Part shown: in pieces, positions 45,389 to 53,899 of the stretch
Layout of the letters: each line of letters opens with the position of its first letter
Position numbering within the stretch: the stretch's first letter is position 1
Assembly: GCA_965230015.1 (NCBI GenBank)
Contig: CBDDKF010000002.1
Coordinates: 558,001 to 622,000, forward strand
Length of the DNA: 64,000 bases
DNA from: JABSQH01 sp965230015
GTDB lineage: Bacteria; Actinomycetota; Acidimicrobiia; Acidimicrobiales; Ilumatobacteraceae
Direction: 5' to 3'
Notes under the pieces: model-generated
The model's database searches: none
Seen by the model: only the letters and a program-made list of their open reading frames with translations
Told to the model about the DNA's origin: nothing
Position numbers and translations under genes: made by a program

Positions 45389-45997
45389 CTATGTCAACGG
45401 CTTCGCCATGCGGTGGACGGCGGCGCTGGCGACGAACGGGATCGGCTTGGAACTCGACTCGACGGCATAGCCGAGTCGCTCGTACAGGCGCCGGGCGCCG
45501 TCGTTGTTCACTGCGACATCCAGCGCGAGGCGTTGCGAGCCGGCCGCACGAGCCGTCTGCTCCGCGTGAGCGAGCAGCGCAGAACCGACGCCCTTGCCCC
45601 TCCCCGCCTCGTCGACGGCGACGGCCTGGACATACCAATCGCCTGCGGGGAGCCGATCCATGAAGTTGAAGATCCGCGCGCCGAGTCGATGCAGCACCGC
45701 CATGCGGTACTTGCGGAAGCCCGCAGCCTCAACCAACGGCTCATCGGTCGACGCTGCGTGTTGTGCCCCCGAGTAGCCCGAGAGCATGCCGACCACGCCG
45801 CCGTCGACTTCGGCGAACGTCACGTGTTCGTGCGACAGGTCGTGACCAGGTGCGAGGAACGCCTCGGCGATGATGCGCACGGACTGCGGTCCGAGGAGCG
45901 CGCGGAAGGTGCGGTCGGCCGCCTGATCGAGGTATCGCGCGAATCGCTCGCCGTCGGCTCGGTCGACGCGTGCCGGCCGCAGATCGACGTCGCTCAC
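45389..45997 (-). CDS. GNAT-family N-acetyltransferase
   Basis: 202 aa from the GTG at 45997. Acetyl-CoA binding motif A is clear: VQAVAVDEAGRGKGVGSALL, followed by LALDVAVNNDGARRLYERLGY. Transfers an acetyl group to an amine of a small molecule or protein; acceptor unknown. Followed on the same strand direction by nothing else; 22 bp separate it from the DinB-like gene upstream, so the two may form an operon. Confidence 0.9.
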   Translation of the reverse strand: MSDVDLRPARVDRADGERFARYLDQAADRTFRALLGPQSVRIIAEAFLAPGHDLSHEHVTFAEVDGGVVGMLSGYSGAQHAASTDEPLVEAAGFRKYRMAVLHRLGARIFNFMDRLPAGDWYVQAVAVDEAGRGKGVGSALLAHAEQTARAAGSQRLALDVAVNNDGARRLYERLGYAVESSSKPIPFVASAAVHRMAKPLT

Positions 45998-46019
45998 CGA
46001 GTTCTGTTCCCGCAGCCCG

Positions 46020-46577
46020 CTACGGCTGACGGCCAGTGAACGCGATCAGGCGGGTCTGATCGTCGGCGTCGGCGGGCACGTCGACCGACGGCTTGAAGTG
46101 CCCGCTCTGCACGAGCATCTCCTCCATCGGCTTCATGCCCTCGTACATCGTGCGGGCGAACTCGGCATCGATCGTCTCGTCGAGGCCGCACGCCCGCGCC
46201 AGATCCCAGGTGTGCACGAGCACGTCGCCGGTGACGAAGCGCTCGACCGCCACCGGGAAGGGGATGTCGCCGCCGAACATCTCGCTGGAGAACATCTGCG
46301 CGCCAGCATCGGGCTCGTCGAGCCGCTCCTGGAGCTGGTCACGCAACCCCGCCCATGCACCGACGGGGTCGTCGTCGACCGACGGCACAGGCGCCAACTC
46401 GCGTCCGGTCCCCTCCTGCATGAACCACGGCACCCACTCGGCGAGGTGGCGAACGACGTCGCGCGCCACCCAGCCCTCGCACGGTGCCTCCATCTCCCAT
46501 CCGCCCTCGGGCACGTTCTCGACGCGCTCGGTGAACCCCGCCGCAATCGTGCGGAATCGATCAGCTTCTCCAGCCAT
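46020..46577 (-). CDS. DinB/maleylpyruvate-isomerase-type metal-binding protein (TIGR03086-like)
   Basis: 185 aa from the ATG at 46577 with a GGGAGGG Shine-Dalgarno. Four-helix-bundle family with the conserved APCEGWVARDVVRHLAEW and VTGDVLVHTWDLARACG segments; metal-ligand histidines are HLAEW and HTWDLA. Actinobacterial relatives are mycothiol-dependent isomerases, S-transferases or of unknown role. The first of two genes (with the GNAT) on the minus strand. REP-like repeats lie upstream. Confidence 0.85.
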   Translation of the reverse strand: MAGEADRFRTIAAGFTERVENVPEGGWEMEAPCEGWVARDVVRHLAEWVPWFMQEGTGRELAPVPSVDDDPVGAWAGLRDQLQERLDEPDAGAQMFSSEMFGGDIPFPVAVERFVTGDVLVHTWDLARACGLDETIDAEFARTMYEGMKPMEEMLVQSGHFKPSVDVPADADDQTRLIAFTGRQP

Positions 46578-46674
46578 GACGGCCCTCCCTTCGATCGGCT
46601 GGCGGCCGCCAGCCCTCCCGTAGCGAAGCACGTGAGATCGCGTGCAGCAAGCGAGCCGCACGTCTACGCCGCCA

Positions 46675-46839
46675 CCGGTGAGGAAAGGCGCCCCCCGTGG
46701 GCCGTTTCGCTCACCGCAGCGCACCAACCCACCCCACCGGTGAGGGAAGGCGCCACCTGTAGGCCGTTTCGCTCACCGCAGCGCACAACCACCGCCACCG
46801 GTGAGGAAAGGCGCCCCCCGTGGGCCGTGTCGCTCACCG
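46675..46839. repeat. Three tandem REP-like units
   Basis: Three units of about 61-62 bp. Each has a left arm near CGGTGAGGAAAGGC and a right arm GCCGTTTCGCTCACCG at 46701-46716, 46763-46778 and (with one change) 46824-46839. Right arms match the family core found at 36.1 kb; left arms are decayed by small deletions. The units lie between the response-regulator stop and the DinB-like gene. Confidence 0.8.
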
Positions 46840-46856
46840 GAACGAACCGCGGCGGG

Positions 46857-47522
46857 TCAGTCGGCTCCAACGGTGACGACGCCGTGGTCGAAGGCGTAGA
46901 CGATGGCCGCGGCGCGGTCACGGACGGCGAGCTTGGTGAAGATCGCGCCGACGTGGCTCTTCACCGTGGTTTCGCCGACGTGCAACGACGCAGCGATCTC
47001 GGCGTTGGTCGCGCCGCGAGCCATCAACCGCAGCACGTCGTGTTCGCGGGACGTCAACTCGTCGAGCCGTTCGGCGCCGCGCTGTTGCGGAATGACCACC
47101 TGACGGTACGAGTCGAGCACCTTGGGGAGGAGCGTCACGTCGAGCCATGCTCCACCGCCCGCAACGGCACGCGCGGCCCCGACCAAGTCGTCGCCGTCGG
47201 TGTTCTTCAGCGCAAACCCCGCCGCACCGGCATCGATCGCATCCCACAGGATCTCGTCTTCACCGAAGGTGGTGAGGATCAACACGGGTGGTCCCTCGAC
47301 GGCGACCACTCGACGAGTCGCTTCGATCCCGTCGAGTACCGGCATGCGGACGTCCATCACGACGAGGTCGATCTCGTGGTCGTCGACCGCAGCGAGTGCC
47401 TGCTCGCCATCGTCGGCCTCGGCGACCACCTCGAACCCGTCCGACGGTCCGAGGATCAATCCGAGGCCCTTGCGGATGAGCGGTTGATCGTCGACGAGCA
47501 ACACGCGTATGAGATCGCTCAC
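46857..47522 (-). CDS. LuxR/NarL-family response regulator
   Basis: 221 aa from the GTG at 47522, overlapping the kinase stop. Receiver domain: acidic pair VDDQ, phosphoacceptor Asp in VVMDVRMP, Thr in ILTTFGED and Lys in FALKNTD; C-terminal LuxR HTH LTSREHDVLRLMARGATNAEI (as LTSREHDVLRLMARG and ATNAEIAASLHVGETTVKSHV). Phosphorylated by the adjacent histidine kinase; likely controls the divergent MMPL transporter. It follows the REP-like repeats. Confidence 0.93.
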   Translation of the reverse strand: MSDLIRVLLVDDQPLIRKGLGLILGPSDGFEVVAEADDGEQALAAVDDHEIDLVVMDVRMPVLDGIEATRRVVAVEGPPVLILTTFGEDEILWDAIDAGAAGFALKNTDGDDLVGAARAVAGGGAWLDVTLLPKVLDSYRQVVIPQQRGAERLDELTSREHDVLRLMARGATNAEIAASLHVGETTVKSHVGAIFTKLAVRDRAAAIVYAFDHGVVTVGAD

Positions 47523-48706
47523 GCCGAACCGTGCGCTCCCGATTCGGCCGCGATCGAGGACGTCCGCGCGGCATCGTCGTCGGCCGGTTGCGGCACGGCG
47601 TCGCCGTTGCGGTCCACCGCCGGGAGCTCGGCGTCGACCTGCCACGCGCTGTCGACCACCGCGACATCGAAGTGCCCGCCAACCGCCTGCACACGGCGAC
47701 GCATTCCGTCGAGACCCTGCGTGGATCCGTTGCGACGCGACGGCACGGCGACGTCGGGGGCCACCTGGTTACGCACCGTGAGCTGCGGCCGCCCGACCAC
47801 GTTCAGTTCCACCGTGACCGGCCCATCGCCGTGCTTTGCTGCGTTGCTCAGCGCCTCGCGAGCGACGCCGTGCAGGACCACGCCAGACGCCGTGTCGAGC
47901 GACTCGACGTCGCCGTTCACGGCGTAGTCGACCGTGAGACCAGCCGCCCGGAACTCGTCGACGAGTGCGGGCAAGGCGTCGACGCCGGCGACCGGGGCGT
48001 AGTCGTCGTCGGCGCGCAGCAGTACGAGAGCAGCTCGCAGGTCATCCATGCTGCGGCGGCCCACCGACTCGGCTTCGGCGAGCGCCTGGCGGGCTCGCTC
48101 GGGGTCGCTGTCGAGTTTGCGGCGGGCGCCCGACAGGTGCAGCAGCACCACGCTGAACGAGTGCCCCACCACGTCGTGCAGTTCGTGGGCGATGCGGCTG
48201 CGCTCTTCCGCAGCGGCGGCGTCGGCGAGTTGTTGCTGGGTCGTTTCGAGTCGCGTGATCAGCTCGCGCTGTCGCCGCAACAGCGCGCCGAACGTCGCGG
48301 AGAGCAACAGCCCGAGCGACCAGGTCCAGAAGCCGTGAATGCGGTAGTCGCCCACGTCGAACGCCCACAGCGCAGCCGGGCCGAGCGCGGCAAGCGCGAC
48401 CCACGCCCACACCCAGCGGGACACTGCGCCGGCGACACCGACCGCGACGGCCACGCAGACGACGAACCATCCGTTCTTGGCATCGCCGGTGACGTCGGCG
48501 ACCATCATCGCCGCGGTCGGCGCAAGGATCAGCAAGGCCGACGGCATCGTCCGCCACCACGCTCGGACGACAACGACGCACGTGGCGACGAGCAGCCAGA
48601 CCCACGAGGAACCCTCGGTGCCGCTGAGCGACAGCACGCCCGCCGCGGCGGCGAGCACGGCGCCGAAGCCCGCGAGGTCCACGTCGTCGTCGAGCCACCA
48701 GGTCAT
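47519..48706 (-). CDS. Sensor histidine kinase (HisKA_3 type)
   Basis: 395 aa from the ATG at 48706, chosen because a TACACT -10 box ends 6 nt upstream (leaderless). About five to six membrane segments in the first 150 residues, a coiled helix, then the HisKA_3 dimerisation box with phosphoacceptor His in RIAHELHDVVGHSFSVV and a HATPase_c domain (N-box EALSNAAKHG; G-box QGLDGMRRRV). Short extracytoplasmic loops suggest it senses membrane state or an intramembrane signal. Partner of the response regulator that follows; divergent from an RND/MMPL exporter. Confidence 0.92.
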   Translation of the reverse strand: MTWWLDDDVDLAGFGAVLAAAAGVLSLSGTEGSSWVWLLVATCVVVVRAWWRTMPSALLILAPTAAMMVADVTGDAKNGWFVVCVAVAVGVAGAVSRWVWAWVALAALGPAALWAFDVGDYRIHGFWTWSLGLLLSATFGALLRRQRELITRLETTQQQLADAAAAEERSRIAHELHDVVGHSFSVVLLHLSGARRKLDSDPERARQALAEAESVGRRSMDDLRAALVLLRADDDYAPVAGVDALPALVDEFRAAGLTVDYAVNGDVESLDTASGVVLHGVAREALSNAAKHGDGPVTVELNVVGRPQLTVRNQVAPDVAVPSRRNGSTQGLDGMRRRVQAVGGHFDVAVVDSAWQVDAELPAVDRNGDAVPQPADDDAARTSSIAAESGAHGSA

Positions 48707-48712
48707 TCGACG

Positions 48713-48718
48713 AGTGTA
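48713..48718 (-). promoter_or_regulatory. -10 box of a leaderless promoter for the histidine kinase
   Basis: TACACT on the minus strand fits TANNNT and ends 6 nt before the ATG at 48706. Confidence 0.45.
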
Positions 48719-48763
48719 CGAAGGCCCGCCGACCCCGTCGCCCACCTGCAGCATGCTCACCGT

Positions 48764-48781
48764 CTCCTCCCACGGGAGGAG
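48764..48781. promoter_or_regulatory. Palindrome between the two-component operon and the MMPL gene
   Basis: CTCCTCCC-AC-GGGAGGAG, perfect 8-bp arms. It lies 58 bp upstream of the kinase start and 159 bp before the MMPL gene. A response-regulator binding site is a reasonable guess; the G-rich arm is also a mere possible SD-like run. Confidence 0.4.
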
Positions 48782-48939
48782 GCGCCGCCCGCCACCGGTG
48801 CCACGAGCGGGGTCGAGGAAGGCACCGCGGCCCGACGACACGGCCGAGGCCCATCCGTACCGTCGATCACGTCGCCGGTACTCCCCGTCGACACCGTCAC
48901 GACTACCCGACACGACACAGACACACGGAGGCCACGACC

Positions 48940-51189
48940 ATGTTCACCCGACTCGGGCACCTCACCGTGAGGCGCCGCAAACTGATTCTGTTCAGCTCCG
49001 TCCTGATGATCGTGGTCGCGGCCGTGATCGGCACCGGCGTGTTCGGCCAACTCGCCGACGGCGGGTTCGACGATCCCAACAGCGAGTCGTCGCGCGGTGA
49101 CGACTTCTTGGCTACCGAATTCGACACCGGCGAGGCCAACTTGATCCTCGTCGTCGAGGCCGCCTCCGGCGACGTCAACAACGCCGCTGTGGTCGCCGCA
49201 GGCACCGAGGTCGAAGCGGAACTCGCCGCCACCGATGGTGTCACCGACGTGGTCTCGTACTGGTCGCTCGGCCAGCCCGACACCCTCGCCTCGACCGACG
49301 GGGCGACCGCCCTGATCCTCGGGCGGGCCGTCGGCGACGAGACACAACAGGAAGAGATCGCCGTCGAGGTGATCGACGAGTTCACGATCGATGGGGAGGT
49401 GATCGACGTCGGCGTCGCCGGCCAGAACGCCATCTTCAATGCGATCGGCACCACGATCGAGAACGATCTCGTCACCGCCGAGTTGATCGCCATCCCATTG
49501 ACGCTGTTGTTGCTGATCTTCGTGTTCCGCGGCGTGATCGCGGCGCTGATGCCGATCGCGGTCGGCATCTCGTCGATCCTCGGCGCATTCTTCGTGTTGT
49601 TCCTCGTGACGCTCGTGACCGACGTGTCGATCTTCAGCATCAACCTGATCACCGCCCTCGGCCTTGGACTGTCGATCGACTACAGCCTGCTGATCGTCTC
49701 GCGTTACCGAGAGGAGCTCGCCAAGGACGGGAACGTCGAGAGCGCCGTCGTCCGCACCGTCGAGACCGCCGGACGCACCGTCGCCTTCAGCGCGATGACC
49801 GTCGCCGTGTCGCTCGCCGCCCTCCTGCTGTTCCCGCTGTACTTCCTCCGCTCGTTCGCCTACGGCGGCATCGGCGTGCTGATCGTGGCGATGTTCGCCT
49901 CGATCGTCGCCCTTCCCGCACTGCTCGCCGTACTCGGCCACAGGGTGAACAGCTGGTCGTTCGGCAAGGGCCGCACCTCGAGCGAATCGCCCACGTGGGG
50001 ACGCGTCGGTCGCGCCGTGATGCGCCGCCCCGGCATCGTCGCCGTCTCGGTGATCGCCCTGCTGCTGTTCGTCGGCTCCCCCTTCCTCAACGTGAACTTC
50101 GGCACCGCCGACGAGCGGGTGCTGCCCGCCGACGACCCCACACGCCAACTGGTGGAGACCCTCGACGAGGAGTTCGCCTCGGATGAGGCATCGGCGTTCC
50201 CCATCGTTGCCCCCGAGATGTCCGACCCCGCCGACGTCGAGGCGTACGCCATCGCCGTGTCGAACGTCGACGACATCACCAGGGTCGACACCGCCACCGG
50301 CAGCTACGCGGACGGCGTCCTCGTGGCCGAAGCGTCGCCGTCGAGTAGCGGATTCAGCAACGGCACCGATACGTGGTTCAGCGTGGTGCCGGGCTTCGAA
50401 GCGATCAGCCCGCTCGGCGAGGACCGCATCGCCGAGATTCGCGAGATCCCCGCACCGACCGACACGTTGGTCACGGGCGAGACGGCATCGCTCGTCGACT
50501 CGAAGGCTTCGATCTTCGGACTCGTGCCGTTCGCCGGCCTGTGGATCGCCGGTGCGACGTTCGTGCTGCTGTTCCTCATGTTCGGCAGCTTCTTGGTGCC
50601 GTTGAAGGCGATCGTGCTCAACCTGCTCAGCCTGACCGCCACGTTCGGTGCGATGGTGTGGATCTTCCAGGAGGGCAACGGTGCGGGGCTGCTCGACTTC
50701 ACCGCCACGGGACTGACCGACACGTCGATGCCGATCCTGATGTTCTGCGTCGCCTTCGGCCTCTCGATGGACTACGAGGTGTTCCTGCTCTCCCGGATCA
50801 AGGAGGAGTACGACCGCACCGGCGACAACGAGCGTGCCGTGGTCACCGGCCTGGCCAAGACCGGCGGCATCATCACCGCTGCGGCGCTGGTGCTGTCGAT
50901 CACCTTCTTCGCCTTCGCCACCTCCGACATCACCTTCATCACGCTGTTCGGCTTCGGCCTCGGCGTGGCGATCCTTGTCGATGCGTTCATCGTCCGCTCC
51001 ACACTGGTGCCCGCGTTGATGAAGCTCGCCGGGGAATGGAACTGGTGGGCGCCGGCGTGGGCCCGTCGGGTGCACGACCGGTTCGGTATCAGCGAGGCTC
51101 CGCCGGCCAGCGACGACGAGCACGCGGCCGAACACGACGGCGACGACGCCGAGCGGCCAGCCGACGAGCGCACCCCCGAACTGGTGTGA
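48940..51189 (+). CDS. MMPL-family (RND) membrane transporter
   Basis: 749 aa, ATG at 48940 with GGAGG upstream. Twelve-segment RND topology in two halves, each with a large extracytoplasmic loop. The proton-relay Asp-Tyr pairs of MmpL proteins are present: SIDYSLLIVSRYREE in the first half and SMDYEVFLLSRIKEEY in the second. Exports lipids, siderophores or drugs in relatives; substrate here unknown. It ends with an acidic cytoplasmic tail. Divergent from a two-component system, which probably controls it. Confidence 0.92.
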   Translation: MFTRLGHLTVRRRKLILFSSVLMIVVAAVIGTGVFGQLADGGFDDPNSESSRGDDFLATEFDTGEANLILVVEAASGDVNNAAVVAAGTEVEAELAATDGVTDVVSYWSLGQPDTLASTDGATALILGRAVGDETQQEEIAVEVIDEFTIDGEVIDVGVAGQNAIFNAIGTTIENDLVTAELIAIPLTLLLLIFVFRGVIAALMPIAVGISSILGAFFVLFLVTLVTDVSIFSINLITALGLGLSIDYSLLIVSRYREELAKDGNVESAVVRTVETAGRTVAFSAMTVAVSLAALLLFPLYFLRSFAYGGIGVLIVAMFASIVALPALLAVLGHRVNSWSFGKGRTSSESPTWGRVGRAVMRRPGIVAVSVIALLLFVGSPFLNVNFGTADERVLPADDPTRQLVETLDEEFASDEASAFPIVAPEMSDPADVEAYAIAVSNVDDITRVDTATGSYADGVLVAEASPSSSGFSNGTDTWFSVVPGFEAISPLGEDRIAEIREIPAPTDTLVTGETASLVDSKASIFGLVPFAGLWIAGATFVLLFLMFGSFLVPLKAIVLNLLSLTATFGAMVWIFQEGNGAGLLDFTATGLTDTSMPILMFCVAFGLSMDYEVFLLSRIKEEYDRTGDNERAVVTGLAKTGGIITAAALVLSITFFAFATSDITFITLFGFGLGVAILVDAFIVRSTLVPALMKLAGEWNWWAPAWARRVHDRFGISEAPPASDDEHAAEHDGDDAERPADERTPELV

Positions 51190-51283
51190 AGAGATTGGTG
51201 ACGAGCCCGAGAAAGGCCTGTTCACCAGGGATTTAGAAACGCGCACACAACGGCCGCAAGCCGGTCGATGAAGACACAACCAA

Positions 51284-51384
51284 GCGCATGGGTGGGGTTC
51301 CCAACCGGTCGTACGGTCGCCTTCGTCCCCTCGAGTTCGGGGGCGTTCGTGAACATCGATCCGAAAGGAACCCCACCCATGCGC
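51284..51384 (+). promoter_or_regulatory. 18-bp inverted repeat enclosing the ribosome site and start codon of the fasciclin gene
   Basis: GCGCATGGGTGGGGTTCC (51284-51301) is the exact reverse complement of 51367-51384, which holds the end of the Shine-Dalgarno (AAAGGA) and the ATG at 51379. In an mRNA starting upstream of 51284 the two arms would pair and hide the start site; the loop is 65 nt. A translational switch is inferred. A transcript starting inside the loop would escape it. Confidence 0.6.
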
Positions 51385-52185
51385 AAGCGTCTTCCCGCCG
51401 CCCTCGTCGCCGTTGGAGCCCTCACCCTCGCCGCCTGTGGCGACGACGACGGTGACAGCACCGACACCACCGTGGCCACCACCGAGGCCGCATCCGACGA
51501 CGAGATGTCGGAGGACGAGATGTCCGAGGACGACATGTCCGAAGATGACATGTCCGAAGATGACATGTCCGAAGATGACATGTCCGAAGATGACATGTCC
51601 GAAGATGACATGTCCGAAGATGACATGTCCGAAGATGACATGTCCGAGGACGACATGTCCGAAGATGACATGTCCGAGGACGACATGTCCGAGGACGACA
51701 TGTCCGAGGACGACATGTCAGAGGACGACATGTCCGACATGTCAGAAGACGAGATGGCGGAAGCCGACGGGACGGTCGTCGACGTGGCCGTCGCCCGCGA
51801 CGACCTGACCACCCTGGTGGCGGCACTGCAGGCAACGGGCCTCGACGCCGCGCTCGCGGAAGCCGGCCCCTTCACGATCTTCGCCCCGACCGATGCGGCC
51901 TTCGAGGCTTACCTCGGCGAGATGGGCCTGACCGCCGACGACGTGCTGGCCGACACGGCTGGCACCACCCTTCTTCTGCAGGGCCACGTGGTCGCTGTGG
52001 CCGACGACTCGTCGATGGTGGCCAGCATGACCGACACGCCGTTCATCACCCTCGCCGGAACCGAACTCCCGGTGACGGTCGATGGCGACACGGTCACGAT
52101 CGGCGGTGCCACAATCGTCGAAACCGACTTGTTCGGCACGAACGGCGTGATTCACATCATCGACGCCGTGCTGGAACCGGCCTGA
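51379..52185 (+). CDS. Fasciclin-domain lipoprotein with acidic pentapeptide repeat
   Basis: 268 aa from the ATG at 51379 (AAAGGA upstream). Lipobox LTLAACG, then about 75 residues of EDDMS repeats, then a single FAS1 domain of about 135 residues: VDVAVARDDLTTLVAALQAT, FTIFAPTDAAFEAYL, LLLQGHVVA and GVIHIIDAVLEPA. The repeat forms a long, highly charged spacer between membrane anchor and FAS1 domain, which in relatives mediates adhesion. An in-frame upstream ATG at 51268 would bury the signal peptide and is less likely. Unusual features: start-codon hairpin and recently expanded repeat. Confidence 0.9.
   Translation: MRKRLPAALVAVGALTLAACGDDDGDSTDTTVATTEAASDDEMSEDEMSEDDMSEDDMSEDDMSEDDMSEDDMSEDDMSEDDMSEDDMSEDDMSEDDMSEDDMSEDDMSEDDMSEDDMSDMSEDEMAEADGTVVDVAVARDDLTTLVAALQATGLDAALAEAGPFTIFAPTDAAFEAYLGEMGLTADDVLADTAGTTLLLQGHVVAVADDSSMVASMTDTPFITLAGTELPVTVDGDTVTIGGATIVETDLFGTNGVIHIIDAVLEPA
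51511..51735 (+). repeat. 15-bp tandem repeat, 15 units, encoding E-D-(D/E)-M-S
   Basis: Fifteen in-frame 15-bp units. Several consecutive units are identical at DNA level (GAAGATGACATGTCC), others use GAGGACGACATGTCC. The A/T-ending GAA-GAT codons are unlike the surrounding gene. Sequence identity between units implies recent expansion; unit number is likely to vary between strains. Confidence 0.95.
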
Positions 52186-52241
52186 TCGGCGACGCCCGTC
52201 ACCCCCGAGCATTGAATGAGGTCACGTGAGCCAGGGAACCA

Positions 52242-53036
52242 ATGAGCCAGGTCACTGAGCAGCCGTCCTCCAGCGACCAGCGGATCGCCCGTCTGACACA
52301 CACTCGGGCGGTCCGCTGGATGCACTGGATCAACTTCCCGCTGCTGTTCATCATGATCTGGAGCGGCCTGCGGATCTATTGGGCCGAGGACGTGTACGCG
52401 TTCGGCATCGGCTCGTGGCAATGGTTCGCCTTCTTCCCCGACTGGTTCTACGAGTGGCTCGGCCTCGAGCGCCGGCTGGCTCGGGGGATGGCGTTCCACT
52501 TCACGTTCGGCTGGTTCTTCGTGATCAACGGAGCGATCTACCTGACCTACCTCGCGGCCAGCGGCGAGTGGCGCAGCATCCTGCCCGACCGCAAGTCGGC
52601 GCGTGAGGCCACACAGGTGATCGCCCATGATCTCCACCTGCGCAAGAAGGCGCCACCACAGGGCAAGTACAACGCCGCCCAACGGTGGTCGTACACCGCC
52701 GTGCTGGTGATGGCTATCATCATCGTGGTCAGCGGGTTCGCCATCTACAAGCCCACCCAGCTGTACCCGTTGCCGCTGTTGTTCGGCGGCTACCAGGGCG
52801 CCCGACTCGTGCACTTCTGGATGACCATCGGGCTGTTCTTGTTCTTCGTGGTGCACGTGCTGCAGGTGGCCCGCAGCGGATGGAACAACTTCCGCTCGAT
52901 GATCACCGGCTACACGATCGAACGTCCCGACGGGCCCGGCGCAGCCGACACCGATGAGCGCGATCCCGAGGCCGGCGATCCCGACGACGGCGACGCGCTC
53001 ACCGACGGGCATCCCAGTGAGAAGGCCAACACATGA
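52242..53036 (+). CDS. Cytochrome b-type membrane subunit
   Basis: 264 aa, ATG at 52242. Four to five membrane helices with candidate haem histidines: WMHWINFPLLF in helix I, GMAFHFTFGWFFVI in helix II, and ARLVHFWMTIGLFLFFVVHVL in helix IV. Resembles the di-haem cytochrome b561/Ni-Fe-hydrogenase-type or thiosulfate-reductase cytochrome b subunits. It carries electrons between the quinone pool and the molybdopterin enzyme encoded next; stop and next ATG overlap (ATGA). C-terminal 35 residues are an acidic cytoplasmic tail. Confidence 0.88.
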   Translation: MSQVTEQPSSSDQRIARLTHTRAVRWMHWINFPLLFIMIWSGLRIYWAEDVYAFGIGSWQWFAFFPDWFYEWLGLERRLARGMAFHFTFGWFFVINGAIYLTYLAASGEWRSILPDRKSAREATQVIAHDLHLRKKAPPQGKYNAAQRWSYTAVLVMAIIIVVSGFAIYKPTQLYPLPLLFGGYQGARLVHFWMTIGLFLFFVVHVLQVARSGWNNFRSMITGYTIERPDGPGAADTDERDPEAGDPDDGDALTDGHPSEKANT

Positions 53037-53899
53037 GCGACGAACAGACCCCCGACAACAACACGGACGACGTGACCGCCGCGCCCGAGAAAACCGACGA
53101 GGCCCACACCAACGAGGAGCAGCTCGACGAGCGAGCGCGGCAGCTGCGGGCCGAGGTCGAGGCACTTCCGACCATCGAAGTTGCCGACTTCAAGAAGCGA
53201 TCGCGTCGTTCGTTCCTCACCGGAGCGGTCGGCATCGGGGCGGCGTGGGCTGGCTGGCGTTGGGTGCAAGACCAGCCGACCGAGGACGGCATCCCCCAGG
53301 TGTTGCGTGACGGCCTCGAAGCCAACGAGAGTCTGTGGCGCACGGTGTCGGACAGTCGCAACGCGCCGGAGTTCCCGGTGTCGAAGGCCACACCGATTCA
53401 GGTCAACGGCCGCATCGGCATCCGCGAGCCCGTCGAGCTCGACGGCTACACCGTGCGCGTCGAGGGCCCGAACGGCGACACGCTCGACGAGCTCCCGATC
53501 AGTCACTTCGAAGCGCTCCCCCAGCGCGACATGGTGATCGAACACAAGTGCATCGAAGGCTGGTCGAGCATCGTGCACTGGGGCGGCACGCGGTTCAGCG
53601 ACTTCCACGAGCGCTTCGCCGCCGAGGTCGGCGACGTGGCCTACGTGCAGATGTTGACGCCCGACGAGCTGTATTACGTCGGCTGGCACCTCGACAACAT
53701 GCTGCATCCCCAGACGATGCTGGCGCTCCGGCAGGGCACCGAACCACTCGACGACGCACACGGCGCGCCGCTTCGGCTGGCGACGCCCAACAAGTACGGC
53801 ATCAAGTGCCTCAAGCGAATCGGGACCATTCGGTACACCAACGAGCGGCCCGCCGACTACTGGGCAGAACGCAGCTACGACTGGTACGCCGGGTTGTGA
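53033..53899 (+). CDS. Tat-exported molybdopterin-dependent oxidoreductase (sulfite oxidase/MsrP-like)
   Basis: 288 aa, ATG at 53033. An acidic N-terminal region is followed by a twin-arginine signal (KKRSRRSFLTGAVGIG), then a sulfite-oxidase-fold domain; the Mo-ligand Cys is in EHKCIEGWSSIVHWGG. Catalyses oxygen-atom transfer (sulfite oxidation, or reduction of a sulfoxide such as methionine sulfoxide as in MsrP). Here it is coupled to a cytochrome b before it and to a thioredoxin-like protein and a CcdA-like protein after it, which favours a reductive or repair role in the cell envelope (inference). Confidence 0.9.
   Translation: MSDEQTPDNNTDDVTAAPEKTDEAHTNEEQLDERARQLRAEVEALPTIEVADFKKRSRRSFLTGAVGIGAAWAGWRWVQDQPTEDGIPQVLRDGLEANESLWRTVSDSRNAPEFPVSKATPIQVNGRIGIREPVELDGYTVRVEGPNGDTLDELPISHFEALPQRDMVIEHKCIEGWSSIVHWGGTRFSDFHERFAAEVGDVAYVQMLTPDELYYVGWHLDNMLHPQTMLALRQGTEPLDDAHGAPLRLATPNKYGIKCLKRIGTIRYTNERPADYWAERSYDWYAGL

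Noticed and set aside
48757..51279. 840-codon open frame on the minus strand opposite the MMPL gene
   Set aside because: It mirrors the codon structure of a clear MMPL transporter; His/Asp/Gly-rich composition without motifs is typical of antisense frames in high-GC DNA.
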